Shown here piece after piece: positions 44,285 through 56,029 of a stretch of 64,000 nt of DNA; within the stretch, counting starts at the first letter, position 1; each line of letters begins with the position of its first letter. The DNA comes from Melieria omissa (lineage: Eukaryota > Arthropoda > Insecta > Diptera > Ulidiidae). The DNA lies in assembly GCA_963971225.1 (NCBI GenBank), contig OZ020268.1, positions 9,653,532-9,717,531 of the forward strand, given 5' to 3'. Both the position numbers and the translations under genes were made by a program. The notes below the pieces were generated by a model, which saw only the letters and a program-made list of their open reading frames with translations, was not told the DNA's origin and ran no database searches.

Positions 44285-45400
44285 ATTCACCAAGGTAGGT
44301 AGGTAAGTAGGAGAGGCTGCCCCAAGCGGAAGCACACTTAGGCCATTAAGACCCATTCTGATATTTCAGTCAAATGAATTAAAGTTTGCCCACTCATTGA
44401 ACCAGTTTGAGCTTCTAACAAACTTCCAAATTCCTAAAGAAGAATTTGACCAGTCGAGATTTCATTCTTCTAGATAAAAGCAGGACAAATGCATAGAAGG
44501 AGAAGTGAGTTTTCTTTCCCTTTTTCGTCTATATAGTGTAACGATGAGGCACTCTGTTGCTGTGCTATGCGTGAATGCTTTTACGGGCATATTTTTAGGC
44601 ACGCACTTTAAAGTACGGCAAACTTGCTATAATTCCGATATGGCAAGGATGGTTCGCGACGGTAATGGGCTGTGCGAGAATGGTCGAGCATTGTTCAATT
44701 GGAATGTGCGGCAACAGTCGGCGCGATAACCAGACAGGTATAAAAGGCAGCAGTGTGCAGCGCAGAGAGGAGTCTAATTAGAGGGGAGGGGAAACATGCA
44801 ATAGTAGTAGTGTAAAGACAAACAAGTGTAAATTTGTAAATAAAGTGATTGTTGGTTTCTGACTGCGTTTTGCGCTGAGTAATTGAAGTGGTTTTATTTT
44901 CAAGCACAATCCATAAACGAACTTAGAGAAGTCATTTTCGTAACAATAGCATCGATAGAACCTCTCAACCTTCTTGGATGAATGCCAATCAAACAGTGAT
45001 CCAATCTGAGTTCTCATTTGGTCCTTTTTTGTGAGTTATCTGAAACGACGGAAGTTTATAATAAAATTATAGTAAATCCTTTGTTGTCTTTAGTCCATCT
45101 ATGAGAGTTTTTTTGTATTTAACTGGAGTACGATGCTTACAGGTTTTAAAAGGAGTTCCAAGTGTTACCATGTCTTGACATTACTGTGCAGAAGCATTCT
45201 GCCGAGCAATCTCGTTTGCTATACAGTTCCTTGGAAGGTCTCCATGTCTCAGGACCCAGCATTGGAGAATATGAAGTAGCTGGGCAGTCTCGTTAAAAGG
45301 TTTGCTGCTGCTGGGAATATTCTTTTATGTTATTAAATTTTCATTCGGAGCCTTAAGAGCGAATTAGCTGTTCGTTAGTAACAGGGTACATCGTGAAAAT
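44285..45400 (-). mobile_element. LINE 3' half, minus strand, split by a solo LTR
   Basis: From 45390 leftwards the minus strand reads an RNase H domain: FALKAP, then WVLRHGDLPRNCIANEIARQ near 45260-45185, matching the family pattern WxPGHxDIxGNxxADxLAR. A linker follows (IGSLFDWHSSKKVERF near 44990-44955). The reading is cut by the LTR at 44945-44537 and resumes with LLCICPAF (about 44500-44475), then IWKFVRSSNWFNEWANFNSFD and a stop (about 44430-44365). The 3' UTR has ATGGGTC...ATGGCCTAAGTGTG and ends in a CTAC-type tail at about 44295-44308. Stops and shifts show it is dead. Confidence 0.7.
44533..44949 (+). mobile_element. Solo LTR with 4-bp target duplication
   Basis: The 409-bp LTR (44537-44945) begins TGTAACG and ends CGTAACA, and is flanked by ATAG on both sides (44533-44536 and 44946-44949). 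A TATA box (TATAAAAGG) lies at 44742-44750 and an AATAAA signal at 44839-44844, in the right order for U3, R and U5. A four-base duplication and TG...CA ends fit Ty3/gypsy-type retrotransposons; class is inference. There is no internal region or second LTR, so recombination has left a solo LTR. It lies inside a LINE. Orientation is given by the TATA-to-polyA order. Confidence 0.8.
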
Positions 45401-45894
45401 ATTCGGCTTAGCCTATAGCCAACAGTTCATTCCATAATATCGGTGTTATCTATTTAAGTGACTGTACATTGGATCAAAACTCAAAGCATTGTTGACACTT
45501 TTCTAATGGAAAACTTAATGAACAACTAACTGAAAAGGCAATAGCAAATTTTTGTGTCAAGATTTACGAGACAGAGATTCCATTTTTGGTACTTAAGTGC
45601 AAATCTTAGAAAATTGTTATGGAAAGCTTGCAGTCACTTACAGAGATTCTTCTAATACGAACAAGTCTTATATATTTTCCATGAGAGATTTTATAACTGT
45701 AATTGTGATAATATTTCGTCGCCTGGGAAAATGATTGGCGTAAGTGAGAATAAATTCAATGGATCATACGACATTCGTTTTCAGCGGCAACGATTTGACA
45801 ACTCAAAACTATGAGATTTTCAAATGTTGATCGATACAAAGTCAAACAATGTGTTCGAATAGTAAAAATGTGCTAAAAAAATGGCAAATAAATA

Positions 45895-46172
45895 CAGATA
45901 TCTGAATGAGACGATATCTCACCTCAAGAGCGCTACGACAGGCAGGCACATTCTACTTAAGCACTTGCCGAGCTAATTATGCTTTAAACTCCCCTTTATA
46001 CAGAGCTTTAAACGTGTATAACACTGTATCATCTAAATTCAAGTTAGACTTGTTTCTCTCAAAAGATGTTTTTAAAAATGATCTAAAACATGTCCTCTAG
46101 TTTTAAGTTTAGTTTGTAATGTCTGTAAGAACAATCTGTTCATAGACTTAAATAAATAAATAAATAAATATT
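45895..46172 (+). mobile_element. LINE 3' end, reverse-transcriptase C-terminus
   Basis: The 64-codon frame at 45906-46100 reads LTSRALRQAGTFYLSTCRAN, then SPLYRALNVYNTVSSKFKLD, then FLSKDVFKNDLKHVL. That resembles the last segment of LINE reverse transcriptases of the jockey/CR1 type, where a PLxRxxxxYN pattern precedes the end. A 70-base 3' UTR follows and ends in (AAATA)n at 46150-46172. It is 5' truncated and different from the RNase H LINEs in this window. Confidence 0.55.
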
Positions 46173-48065
46173 TTCTTAGTCTGTCTTATCGCAATAAGTA
46201 AAACTGCCGCATCTGTGATTCCGAAAACTCCAGAGAAATGGTGTAACAACCGATTCAATCATAGTGAGAGATGTAATTACTTTTTATGAAAATATTTCGT
46301 TCTTCTGTTAATAAGTGCCCATACAACATATCACCACTCAGACTTTCACGTAATGAAAAATAATTCATCCAAAATACTGACAACTATCAAGCATTCATCT
46401 TTTATCGAGTGTAATGTGTTCAAGTGTCATTTAATTTAATTGAACAACACTTATTCACACTTAAAAGTGTTAAATGCCTCTTTTTTAATCTCACAAATAC
46501 ACAAGTTATGCTGCAAATGTTCATAAAATTATCAGCAACAAATTTGCTACAAATTTAAACAACAACGTTGACCGTCAAAAAGGTGTCGGTTGTATGTTAT
46601 TGCCAATGTTACGGGCTGCAAAATGGGTTAAAACTTTTGCAATAAAACGCAATTCAATAAAAAAACAAATTTGCATACACACACACACAGATGTACATAT
46701 AAATATATTCAAGTAAATACAAATAGCAACGCACCCACTCAGCGAGATGTGAACAAACCACACAAGTAGAGGAGCGAAAGTAATCGTTGCGGCGAAAGCG
46801 AAAGTATGCACAATCCAGCCAACATGTATGTGTGTGTGTTTATGTATGGTTGTATATGTGAGTACATGGTAGAATAATAATAATAATAAAAGCGGAAACA
46901 GCACCAGTGCACTGAGGAGTTTCGATGCTCAGTCGAGCATGAGACACAATACGCCAGCAGCACAGCAACACAGCAACAGAAACAGAAGCAGAACGAGAAC
47001 GAGACCTTGGACGCGTAATCAGGACGCCGTACAATGCACAAACACATGTAATGTATGCATGTATACATGAACATTTGTTTGTGTGTGTTATTTGTATATT
47101 TAATGCATTTAATGCGCTTTTTAATGCGCACTTAAGTGAAACGCTTTATTGGCTGTAAGGCGGCTCTGAGGTATTTGACCTGCGAGTTGTGTCATCCACG
47201 TGGGAAGAGGGAGCGGGAGGACACATGACTTTGCTCATTTTGTACTTTGTGACAATAGTGAATTAATAAATAAATACGAATAGGCAAGCTTAAAGAGCTA
47301 AGCGGTACTTTGACATGAAAATGATGCGCTGTATTTTTGAAAACAAAAGCAAAAGAGAGAATGAAAAGGAAAAACAATGAGTAGCAGAAGAGATAAATTG
47401 TCAACGATTTTAAGCTCAGCTTGTGCGCATTTTGTGCTTAACATATTTGTGAATGTGTGTAATAATAAAATTAATGAATGTATGTATTTGAATGTGTGTG
47501 TGTGTGTGTGCATTATAATTACAGCAATTTGGGTCATACACCACATTCCATAACATTGCCATCTTATTTTTCCCCTCTTTTGAACTTATTTTCTCAAAGC
47601 TGCTCTGTTGATTGCCGTTTCGTGTGCTGTACTCGTTTGTGTCTGTATGTGTGTGTGTTCCTTGGCAAATATGTGTGCAATGCGTTGAAAACGGCGCTCT
47701 GCCTCACTGCGTCCTTGGTGAGTATTTACCCAACTTTCTGCTAGCAGCAAACACACTTCAGGTATGGCAAGCTACATAAAATAATGTCTTAAGTCAAATA
47801 TTCACATAAATTCACTACACAAGGACTGTGGCCCACTTGCTTTAATCGATTTAAGGACACACTTTTGTGAGATCATTGATGATGTGAGTGGGCAGGAATG
47901 TTTCAAGTCTTTCATAGCACTCACTTGGTTCGGACCTGTGGCTTGTGAGAACATTACTGACATAACTGAATATCCTGAAAGTCTAAAATAAAAAATTTAT
48001 TGAAAAAGCGAATCTTCATTATTGACTTTTGGCAGTCGAATCAGAAGTATTGTTGTCCCAGGTGC
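46173..48065. other. Non-coding block with GT and CA repeats
   Basis: No supported gene. Microsatellites: CA at 46678-46690, AAT at 46874-46889, GT at 47492-47512. The minus 130-codon frame at 46739-47131 is a composition artefact. A pyrimidine-AG (TTATTTTCTCAAAG) ending 47600 and a GTGAGTATT at 47717 could bound a 116-base exon-like segment open in one frame, but this is weak. Confidence 0.42.
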
Positions 48066-48070
48066 GACAA

Positions 48071-48353
48071 TTAACACATTAAAAGCGGGCCGGGTAAAAT
48101 TACCCGTTGTGAAAACTGCTGCTTATAAGCGGGGCGGCTATTTTTACCTTTTGAATGTAGGCACTTTAAAAGCGGGAGACGGTATTTTTACCGGATTGGT
48201 TTTCATATAAAACTGAAAACTGTTATTAAAATCTAACCATTACTTTTGCAAATATTATTTATTTTGGATCGCGCAATTTTTGCTTGTTTTGCAAGTAATG
48301 CCCGCTACGCAGCATAGTTTCATATACTAGGCTACCCGCTTAAAATGTGTTAA
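48071..48353. mobile_element. TTAA-flanked MITE, second family
   Basis: The 275-bp body (48075-48349) lies between TTAA at 48071-48074 and 48350-48353. Ends are inverted: CACATTAAAAGCGGG left and CCCGCTTAAAATGTG right, one mismatch in 15. Inside are three related modules, each AAAAGCGGG or TAAGCGGGGCGG followed by a hairpin-like run such as CGGGTAAAATTACCCG (48091-48106) and CGGTATTTTTACCG (48180-48193). It is unrelated in sequence to the MITE at 1443 and 35475. TTAA use again suggests mobilisation by a piggyBac-type transposase. Confidence 0.78.
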
Positions 48354-48364
48354 GTAATGAGACT

Positions 48365-48905
48365 GATTCCATAAAAACCGTATATTTAAAAATTATTCTA
48401 CAACTCTCCCATCCCCTTCAAATAAGTCCCCTTGGGCAGCTATACAAAGATTCCAGCGTGTTTTCCATGCTTATTAACATTTCTGGAACGCTTTGACTGG
48501 GATATCCGCGAGTACCCTCGTCACGGCCGCCTGGATGTCCGTAATCGACTCAAAATGGGTTTCTTTGACCATCGATTTTGTTCTACGGAACAAACAAAAG
48601 TCACAGGGTGACATAGGCGAATAAGGCCGCTGTTGCAACACGGCGATCCCTGGCGGTGTGGCACGGCGCTTTGTCGTGATAAAGGATCCAGTTACGAGCG
48701 ATGTCTGGGCGCACCCTGTTGACTCGTTTTCGCAATCTTTTGATTACTTGGCGATAGTAGATTTGATAAACGGTTTGCCCCGATGGAACAAATTCTTTGT
48801 GGACGATTCCACGGCTATCAAATCGCAACGCTATCGCGACACATTTTATGAATTTTTACTCCTTTGCGAACTATTGTACGATATATTATACAAAATTGAT
48901 TGAGC
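48365..48905 (-). mobile_element. Mariner fragment, catalytic and C-terminal part
   Basis: Minus-strand reading gives FDSRGIVHKEFVPSGQTV, YYRQVIKRLRKRVNRVRPD and LYHDKAPCHTA, the region around the second catalytic Asp of mariner transposases (usually LHHDNAPSH; here N is K). Further leftwards another frame gives MVKETHFESITDIQAA, then LCIAAQGDLFEGDG, the usual mariner C-terminus, with stops between. The first catalytic motif and all of the N-terminus are absent. It is a different mariner lineage from the one at 5272. Terminal repeats were not found. Confidence 0.85.
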
Positions 48906-51890
48906 TGTAATTTTAAACATACATAAATCATGGTTTTTAATATTTTGTTGTATTTTATTGCTAAAATGTTCAATGAGGATCAATATTTTGAAGGACAAAT
49001 TTTTATCTTAAGAAATGCGGAAATTTACCGGAAAGGGTTGGTATCAGTGTTACCCATTTCAGTGATTGAGTGATTAAGTCCAAAAATCATTTAACGAATT
49101 GTCAAAAAAATTCCACAAATTTCAAACTGGGATATTCACATCTCAGATATTCACGTCTCCACAGATCATCACTTGAATGATTTATGGTTGAGACTGTAAC
49201 TCGTGTTGATCAAAATAGAATCAAAGCTTCAACTCGCATTGGTTGTTATCCAACTCAACCTAATACTTAGATCTATCTATTTTCTATCAGATATAAAAAA
49301 ACACTTTATCCAATGGAATATTTTGCAAAATACAAAACTGTCCTGAGTCACTTTAAAGATCCAGTAAATGTCTAACTGAGACATGTTTTCATTCACGTTT
49401 CCCAGCTATTCCCCCACTTCCTGCCCAGCTTTGCATGCGTAATGCTTTCAAAAACAACAACTACGACTGCCTGACGTAAGTTTTTGCAAATAGCGAACGC
49501 CGTTTATTTAAATTTGCACGCATTTGTATTTACTTTCATCGTCGACGATGGCTGTTCGTGTAGCCTGGGGTGAAAGTGTTCTTGTTGTCGCGTTCGACAT
49601 ATTTCTCTGCATATTTAAATTGTTGAAAATTACTATGAATGGAAAATTGAAAAGTGCACTTAAGTAAATAACATTCATAAATAAGTGCTTCTGTATGTGT
49701 GAGTGTAAGTGTGCTTACGGTGTTTCATTTCCTTTGCGCGCTCGCCTGAAAGCATGTCGCACGTTCAATTGCTTAAATGACTCAAGTGCGGTTGACCGCA
49801 TGCGGCAGCGGCGACAAACAATGCAAACGTTATGGCGAACTGGTCAGACGATGTGCCTTTTCGTGTGGTGATTACATACAAACATACTTTCATATTTATG
49901 CGAGAGCGCATGGTTTGTTTTGCATGTGCAATGCATTCGTTGTATATTTTCAGGCGTTCAAGCTGCGTAATGCCAGCGCCAAGAGCAAGAGCGCAACTAG
50001 CCATAAAAAGCAATAACAATAAAAGCAATCAATGGAAAAGCAATAACAACAACAACAACAACGGCTTGTCGTGTAAGCTGTAAGTGTACATTAAATGAAA
50101 ACCCGAGAGCTGCTTTCTGAACAACAACGCTCGACGAAAGTGAAATGCAACAACGCGTAAAAATAAATATCAGAATTGAAAGAAAAAAATCATTGCGAAA
50201 AACCTATACAACGACGATGTATGCACACACTCACACTTGCATAAATATGGAAATGTGCAATAAAACTGTGGCAACACTGTAATGTGTCAGCTCAGCTTAA
50301 AAAACACGATGCTCCGCAGATAACTCGCGCATTATTTGTGCACACACACACACATACAACAGACGCCCACACTCATGAACCAAAAAATAGTAGTCAGTGC
50401 AGATGGCTGATGGTTGTTTGTGTGCCTCTGTGTGTGTGTGTTTCGCCTGCAGTTGGCAATACAGCGCAATAAAATATTTTCTGCTTGGCAATGCACTTAT
50501 CCACACACACACAAACACACACATAAACATATAAACTCACCTAAAAGTGCATTTATTTTCATTTAAACAGCGCATCTGTATGTGTGTGTGTCTGTGTGTA
50601 CTTTTCACCTGCTGCTGCTATATTGCTGCATTATTGGTGGCTTACGTGCGCTGTTCGCTCCACCAGCAACACCACAACGCCTAAATCTATGCTACATACT
50701 TACGCTGGCAGTTGGCACGTGTGGCGGCTGCTGTTGGCAGTTTTTGCGACACTCTCTGCATTGCAAGGTTATTGTTGTTGCCATAGTACTAGCTTTCCTT
50801 GTTGTTGTTATTGTTGTTGTCGTCTTTTATTTTGTGCTCTTGCACATTTTTGCGATATGTCAGCATATTTCATGCAACGATTTGTATAATCCTTATCAGT
50901 GTTTTGGAATGTGCACGGCAGCAAATATCGTCAGAGAAAGCAGATTAACATTCAACCCACCCGCTCGCTTCAACCCTCTCCACGACGCTTTGGCTGTTGC
51001 AAAATACATTGCACTATGCCAAAATTTCTTGTTGCTTTTGTGCTGTTTTCCAATTTTGTTTTTCTATTTAGGGAAACTGACAACAATATGGCTGACACTA
51101 TAAATTTTGCTTGAAATTTGGAAATAGTATGAAGATGCTTTGGATTTTCTTTTTGGATACTGAAAAATATATTTTTTGTATTATAGAATGGAGAAGATTT
51201 TGAAACGTGACACCTTTAAATAATAAAAGTGTACCAATCAAACGACATAACTACGAACTAAAAGTTCTATAAAAATGGCTCCATGAAGGTTACTCAACTT
51301 ACTTACGTTGCCATACCAACCCGTTACCGAGTTATGGCTGCACAAGTTCTGTCCAGGCGCATCTGCTTTTCTTGCGCTTTCTTCCGTTGATCACATCAAG
51401 AGATGATAGAGGGCGTCTTCAACTCGGTTCTTCCACCAGAGACACTGTTTCCCTCTTTGTCGTGGACCTCCAACTACCGCGTCGAACACTTTTTCCTTTT
51501 TTTCACAGGTGCTCCATTGTACATTCGGGAGATTTGGGCAGTCCAGCATAGCCGAATATAACAGAGTATACCATATGTGAGTTATTGAGCTCATCTGCCA
51601 AGGCGAACGGCAGGAACCAAGAAAGGAAGGAACCAAGGCGAATAATTAGATTTAATTGCATGGTATCACGAATTGAATAGTGATAGGTGATCTAGAAAGC
51701 TGTAGAAAAGCTAAATTATCTGTGAGGCATTTGTAGAATTAATGAATGTTCCGTGCAAACAGAAGGACCAACGACTGATAGTCGGATTTAATTTAGCCCG
51801 TAACATAGACTAAATCAAGTCCTGTGTGTGTGAAATGATTTGTCAAGGATTTTGTTGAGTTGCTGAGTGTTTTGTGCAAGCAACAAGGAC
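48906..51890. other. Non-coding block with CA/GT repeats
   Basis: No supported gene. CA at 50338-50354 and 50502-50523, GT at 50579-50598, TTGTTG at 50797-50818. The 173-codon frame at 50582-51103 begins inside a GT run and has Val/Leu-rich stretches from TTG repeats; no domain was recognised. The 51391-51636 minus frame (with a WSTCEKKEKVFDAVVGGPR segment) may be a mobile-element relic but I cannot place it. Confidence 0.42.
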
Positions 51891-51895
51891 CACTA

Positions 51896-52010
51896 AAATC
51901 AAGTCAAATCAAGTCAAGTCAAGTGAAGTCAAGTCAAGTCAAGTCAAGTCAAGTCAAGTCAAGTCAAGTCAAGTCAAGTCAAGTCAAGTGAAGTCAAGTC
52001 AAGACAAGTT
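51896..52010. repeat. (CAAGT)n array
   Basis: About twenty 5-base units of CAAGT (read as TCAAG) with a few GAAGT and CAAAT variants. No frame is meaningful. Confidence 0.95.
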
Positions 52011-52097
52011 GAAGCTGTTTGAGTAGAACAGCTAAAGGATTTGTGAAGAATTTTGTTTAATTTCTAAATGCTCTCCGAGGACAGAAACTACATTTTT

Positions 52098-52558
52098 TAT
52101 TCACTTAGACACATTTTCAGTTTTTTCTTAATTCTGGCGTTCAAGTTAATTTCTGAGCTTTGATGCATTAGAATTTTATGGCAAATATTTTCGTGAAACA
52201 TTTTGTCTTTAAAAAGTCCTGTTTTAGAGGACATTTTTGGCATTTTAGAAAAAAAGGGTCGAATTGACCCATACAAATAGGAGCTACAGGGTTAAAATGC
52301 TCCACAAAAATGTGCTTCGTAGTGTTTTACACCAAATTGGTGAACACATTATATACCTAAAATGTGATGTTACATGGTTTTCGTATGCCGATTGATCATA
52401 GGAATGCGCGAACAGGGGAAAACTTTCACCTCCCCTTAAAAAAAATTCAGATGTAAACTTTCAAAACGCCGATACACGTATATTTTTTGTTTGCCCCCTC
52501 TACCAGAATCCGTTGTCAGAAACTTGTTATTTTTTTTTGTGTTGTGCAGTGTAATTGA
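52098..52558. mobile_element. TIR element family B, inverted copy
   Basis: Read on the minus strand it matches 31016-31470: the end ACACTGCACAACACAAAA at 52556 downwards, then ACGTGTATCGGCGTTTTGAA, AACATCACATTTTAGGTATA, GGTGTAAAA and TAGCTCCTATTT, with GGACTTT and AAGTAAC/TGAGC words further on. The other terminus is missing, so this copy is truncated at about 52100. The flank beyond the CAGTG end reads TAA. The two copies are 21 kb apart in opposite orientation. Confidence 0.78.
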
Positions 52559-52699
52559 AAATTCAATATGCAAATCTTATACGGAGGCAGCAGACAGTGT
52601 GACAGTAACAGTGTTTCCTTTGTGTATCCAGTAATTTCTAGTCAACTAGGCCGTTGCATTTCACAATTTCCAATGCTATCTTAATGACTCTAAGTCTTA

Positions 52700-53330
52700 T
52701 CAAACCCAACTTTTTTATGACCTGGTCCGGTTTTGCCTTTCCTTTTCTGAGTCTCATATATAGAGGAATAATTAGACATGATTATTGATTGAGAAGCCGG
52801 TACTTAATAGGTGGTTTTTCTTCTTCATATCCAACTAAATTCTAAGGTATACAAAATTCTATTCATCTGGTACTGTTTTTCCTTTTCTGTATATGTGTGT
52901 GTGTGTTCTATATAATGTAATACATATCTAACTATACTCTTAGGTATACAAAACTCTATTCATCCTGTACCACCCTTTTTCTCCTTATATATAATGAAAT
53001 ATTTAGCCATGAGTATTTCCATTACCACGTTTTCAAACACAATCTTTGGCTTCTCTTCATATCCAACTACATTTTAAAGTATTAAAAATTCTATTTATCC
53101 CATTTTTCTTCGTACGCATTCGAAGTCATTAAATGTTCAAGTTTTCCGTACCGTCTTTTCTTTTCTGAGATTCACATACTCACATATAATGGAATACTCG
53201 GGCATAAGTGATTGAGAAACCATCAACTTCAGAGGCAATTTTCTTGCTTCCTCTTTATATCCAAGAACATTCTAAGATATCCACAATTTCTCAAGCTTCA
53301 TTGTTCTAAATCATTTTGTACGTTTCGTTA
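52700..53330. repeat. Degenerate tandem repeats, ATATCCAACTA units
   Basis: Similar units start with CATATCCAACTAAATTCTAA near 52836, CATATCTAACTATACTCTTA near 52922, CATATCCAACTACATTTTAA near 53058 and TATATCCAAGAACATTCTAA near 53257. Each is followed by a GGTATACAAAATTCTATTC-like run. Spacing is irregular (86-200), showing old expansion with deletions. Confidence 0.65.
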
Positions 53331-53447
53331 GTTCAAAGTTCAAATTACCAACTAACCACAATACCATCATTCACTCTATACAACATTTTGGTTTAATCTC
53401 AGCTTGACATATTTTTTGCACAAATTTTCATAATAAATATTTATATG

Positions 53448-53546
53448 AATTATGTTCTACTTTCAGGTATGTACACCATATATGTGGCCGTGTGGTTTGC
53501 ACTGGAATGCAGTGTGCATAAATTGTTTTTGGCATCGGTATGTACG
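53448..53546 (+). promoter_or_regulatory. Candidate recursive-splice site with 71-base exon-like segment
   Basis: TATGTTCTACTTTCAG ends at 53466 and is followed at once by GTATGT, the fused acceptor/donor of a ratchet site. A second 5' splice site GTATGT begins at 53538. The 71 bases between are open in one frame (MYTIYVAVWFALECS...HKLFLAS) and are GC-richer than the surroundings, so a true short exon is an alternative. This is the second such pair on the plus strand in this window. No transcript evidence. Confidence 0.4.
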
Positions 53547-55330
53547 AGTATGGAGACAATTTAAGCCAATAAATTAAAAGAAATTGAGTTGTGAATTTGT
53601 TTAATATGCAAAGAGGGATCTATTCAACTATTTTTTATATATTTTTGTTATGTATGGAATTTGATTAAATTTTGATTATTTTTAATTCTAAAAAAGGATA
53701 GAAAAATTTGCACATTTATTTTCCGCTCCTCTTCCTTTCATTCAGTCTTTGCTGCAGTTAACTATCTTTAGTTGTAGTTAAATCTCTCAATCTCGAAAAT
53801 ATTATAATTTCATAAATACCTCAGTAACGAGTCGTCATTACATCTTAAATTACTTGGGCAACAGCAAAAGTTAATGTCATTATGGGGTAATTAAAATTCA
53901 CTTAGCCGCCTTCAGTCACTTGAAAAGTCAAATATTAGTGATTCGAATTTTTTTTGCTTAAATTTTTTTGTAAAATTTTACTCAACCAATGCTCAGGCAC
54001 GCACACAGATGTAGAACCACTGATATGCGAAAACTTTTCTGCGCAGTTTGCACATGAGAACGCGTTCTTTCCTCCGCACTTGGCCACTTTATCCTTCCGT
54101 CTCTTTCCACACAGCGGCATTTGCATGCGGTTCGCTCGACTACGCTTCGGCTGCGTTTACTTAAAGCATTTTGCGTGCAGCACAAAACTAGAAAATGCCA
54201 AAAGTTTCACCACTCAATGTGAGCCGAGTGGAGCGAGCGAGGTTGAAGTGATGGCGGGGCACAAGCAAAGTGTCGAACTTGTATGGCAGCGCAGTGAGAA
54301 TTGACTGTCAATCGCCGACCGAGCTGCGTGCGTGTTTGCACATTTGTGCATGTGTGTGTGTGTGTGTGTGAGTGTTTGGCGTTGAGTTGCATGCGGCAGC
54401 TTTTCATTATGACGACTGCAGTTGTGGCAAAGCAAATTATTACCGCAAATTGCTTATATACCAGCGGCAGCAGCTGAGAAATGTAATTAAATTTTTGCTA
54501 CCAAAGCAAACACACACACACACACACACAGACAGACATGCAAGCAACAAACAAAACACAGGTCGACTCAGTGCGACTTGCAGCAGCACCAGCCACTAAT
54601 AATTACAGTCATTCGGCTCACTCAACTGGCTTACTTTTCAAAGATTTGCGCTCGTGTGTGTGCGTGTGTGTGTGCCTGTGCGAAGTTCGGGTCACAGCCG
54701 TTCCGGGCGCTGCCAATTGCTGGCCGCTGTCATAAAGAAACCAACAAGTGCAGCGCATTTCCTGAGTTTGGTTGGAAAATAGAAACGAGCCGAATTGTTT
54801 GTTTTTGTTTGATTGCATGAAATCAAAGGCAAAGTTGCGTTGCCTTTTCGTTGTTAGTGTTTTAAGTTGGGAATGAAGAACTGAAGAATTTTGTAGAGCG
54901 CCATGGAGCTAAGATCAGCGAAGGATTTGTGCTGATAGTTGCTATTTTTTTGTTGTGGACAACATTTGAATCTGTGTGAAATTTCATGCTGTGCAAATTT
55001 GTAGATTAAAGAAGATAAGTCAATTACGAAAATAGAGCAACAAAGTATGTAAACCTCTTAATTATCAAAGTAGCCTAAAAGGATTCGTGATACAATGCGC
55101 ATGTCTGTAGTATTTGAATTTTGATGTTGTTGATAAAGAAAATTGTGAAAAATAAACAAGAAATTAAGTGCCAAGTTGGATTGTTAGCAACAGAAACCAC
55201 AAAATTGTATGTACAGCACTTCAGCAAAGTGTCTCAGTAAGACTTACAAAAATATTTTCACTTAATGTTAGATTGAAAGCATTGTCATAAATTTTCTTCA
55301 GGAAATTGTCTTCGGAAGATATCACAAATA
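53547..55330. other. Non-coding block with GT and CA repeats
   Basis: No gene called. GT at 54351-54371, CA at 54510-54531, GT at 54655-54673. Frames at 53935-54304 occur on both strands and share no domain; the GC-richer 54000-54310 patch looks unique. Remaining sequence is AT-rich. Confidence 0.45.
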
Positions 55331-55334
55331 TCTC

Positions 55335-55995
55335 CCGTATACGTGGGTGGTCCGATAAGTACTTAGCCTACAAAAGAATAACGAAAATTTTGGAAAAGTG
55401 GCGATTTATTTCTCAAGGTAGTCTCCTTTCAACTCGATACACTTGACCCAGCGATGCTCCAACTTCTTTAGCCCAGGCAAGCCGTTTTTGAACGTGGGAT
55501 GATGAGAGCAACAGTTTTCCCAAAGAGCTCCGGTATTTAAGGTCGTTAGTTCTTAAAGGTCCTCTAATCGTCTCTTTCGATATTTGAACACCACTTTTCT
55601 ATAAAACTGCTTTAGCTTTACGCAACAGTAAGCCCGGCTTCGTCGCAAACAAATCAATGATTTTCTTGTCCTGTTTTGGGGAGGTCTTTTTTTCAAGACC
55701 CCGCCCAGCCAAATCGTCGACATTTTTTGCTTCCATATACCGATTCGTTCACCTCGTTACGAATGACGTCGACTTCTTCATATATTTTGCTGCAGCTAAA
55801 CGTGACATTTACGGCCCGCTAGGGTTTAGAGAAAGGAATACGGCTTCAAGTCGCTTCTCTCACGCGGAGCTCATCTTGTTAAAACACCGTGTACTTTGTA
55901 ATGGTTTCACGAGACTGACAATTTTTGCAGTACGTATTACAAAAATTATGAGGTTACTTATGTGTATTCAAATTTGTGTGATAACGGTACTCTAA
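55335..55995 (-). mobile_element. Mariner-family element, internally deleted, minus strand
   Basis: The left end carries GTGGTCCGATAAGTACTTAG, typical of a mariner terminal repeat. The minus strand encodes the transposase N-terminal half: EKRLEAVFLSLNPSGP, AAAKYMKKSTSFVTR, DLAGRGLEKKTSPKQDKKI and ISKETIRGPLR. It then runs into SHVQKRLAWA and is joined, in another frame, to the C-terminal end LEHRWVKCIELKGDYLEK. The catalytic core between them is deleted and several stops are present. A matching right-hand terminal repeat could not be identified with confidence. It is a third mariner-type lineage in the window. Confidence 0.82.
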
Positions 55996-56029
55996 GTGAA
56001 AATTTGGTCGATCACGCTTTTACTGGACA

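Noticed and set aside
44738..44775. TATA box as a host gene promoter
   Set aside because: It lies inside a solo LTR with a target duplication, so it is the retrotransposon's own promoter.
47600..47720. 116-base exon-like segment between an AG and GTGAGTATT
   Set aside because: The pyrimidine tract is weak, the frame runs through a GT repeat, and no domain is visible.
50582..51103. 173-codon plus-strand frame with hydrophobic stretches
   Set aside because: The start lies in a GT repeat and the Val/Leu-rich part is translation of TTG/GTT repeats. An overlapping frame is also open. No family resemblance.
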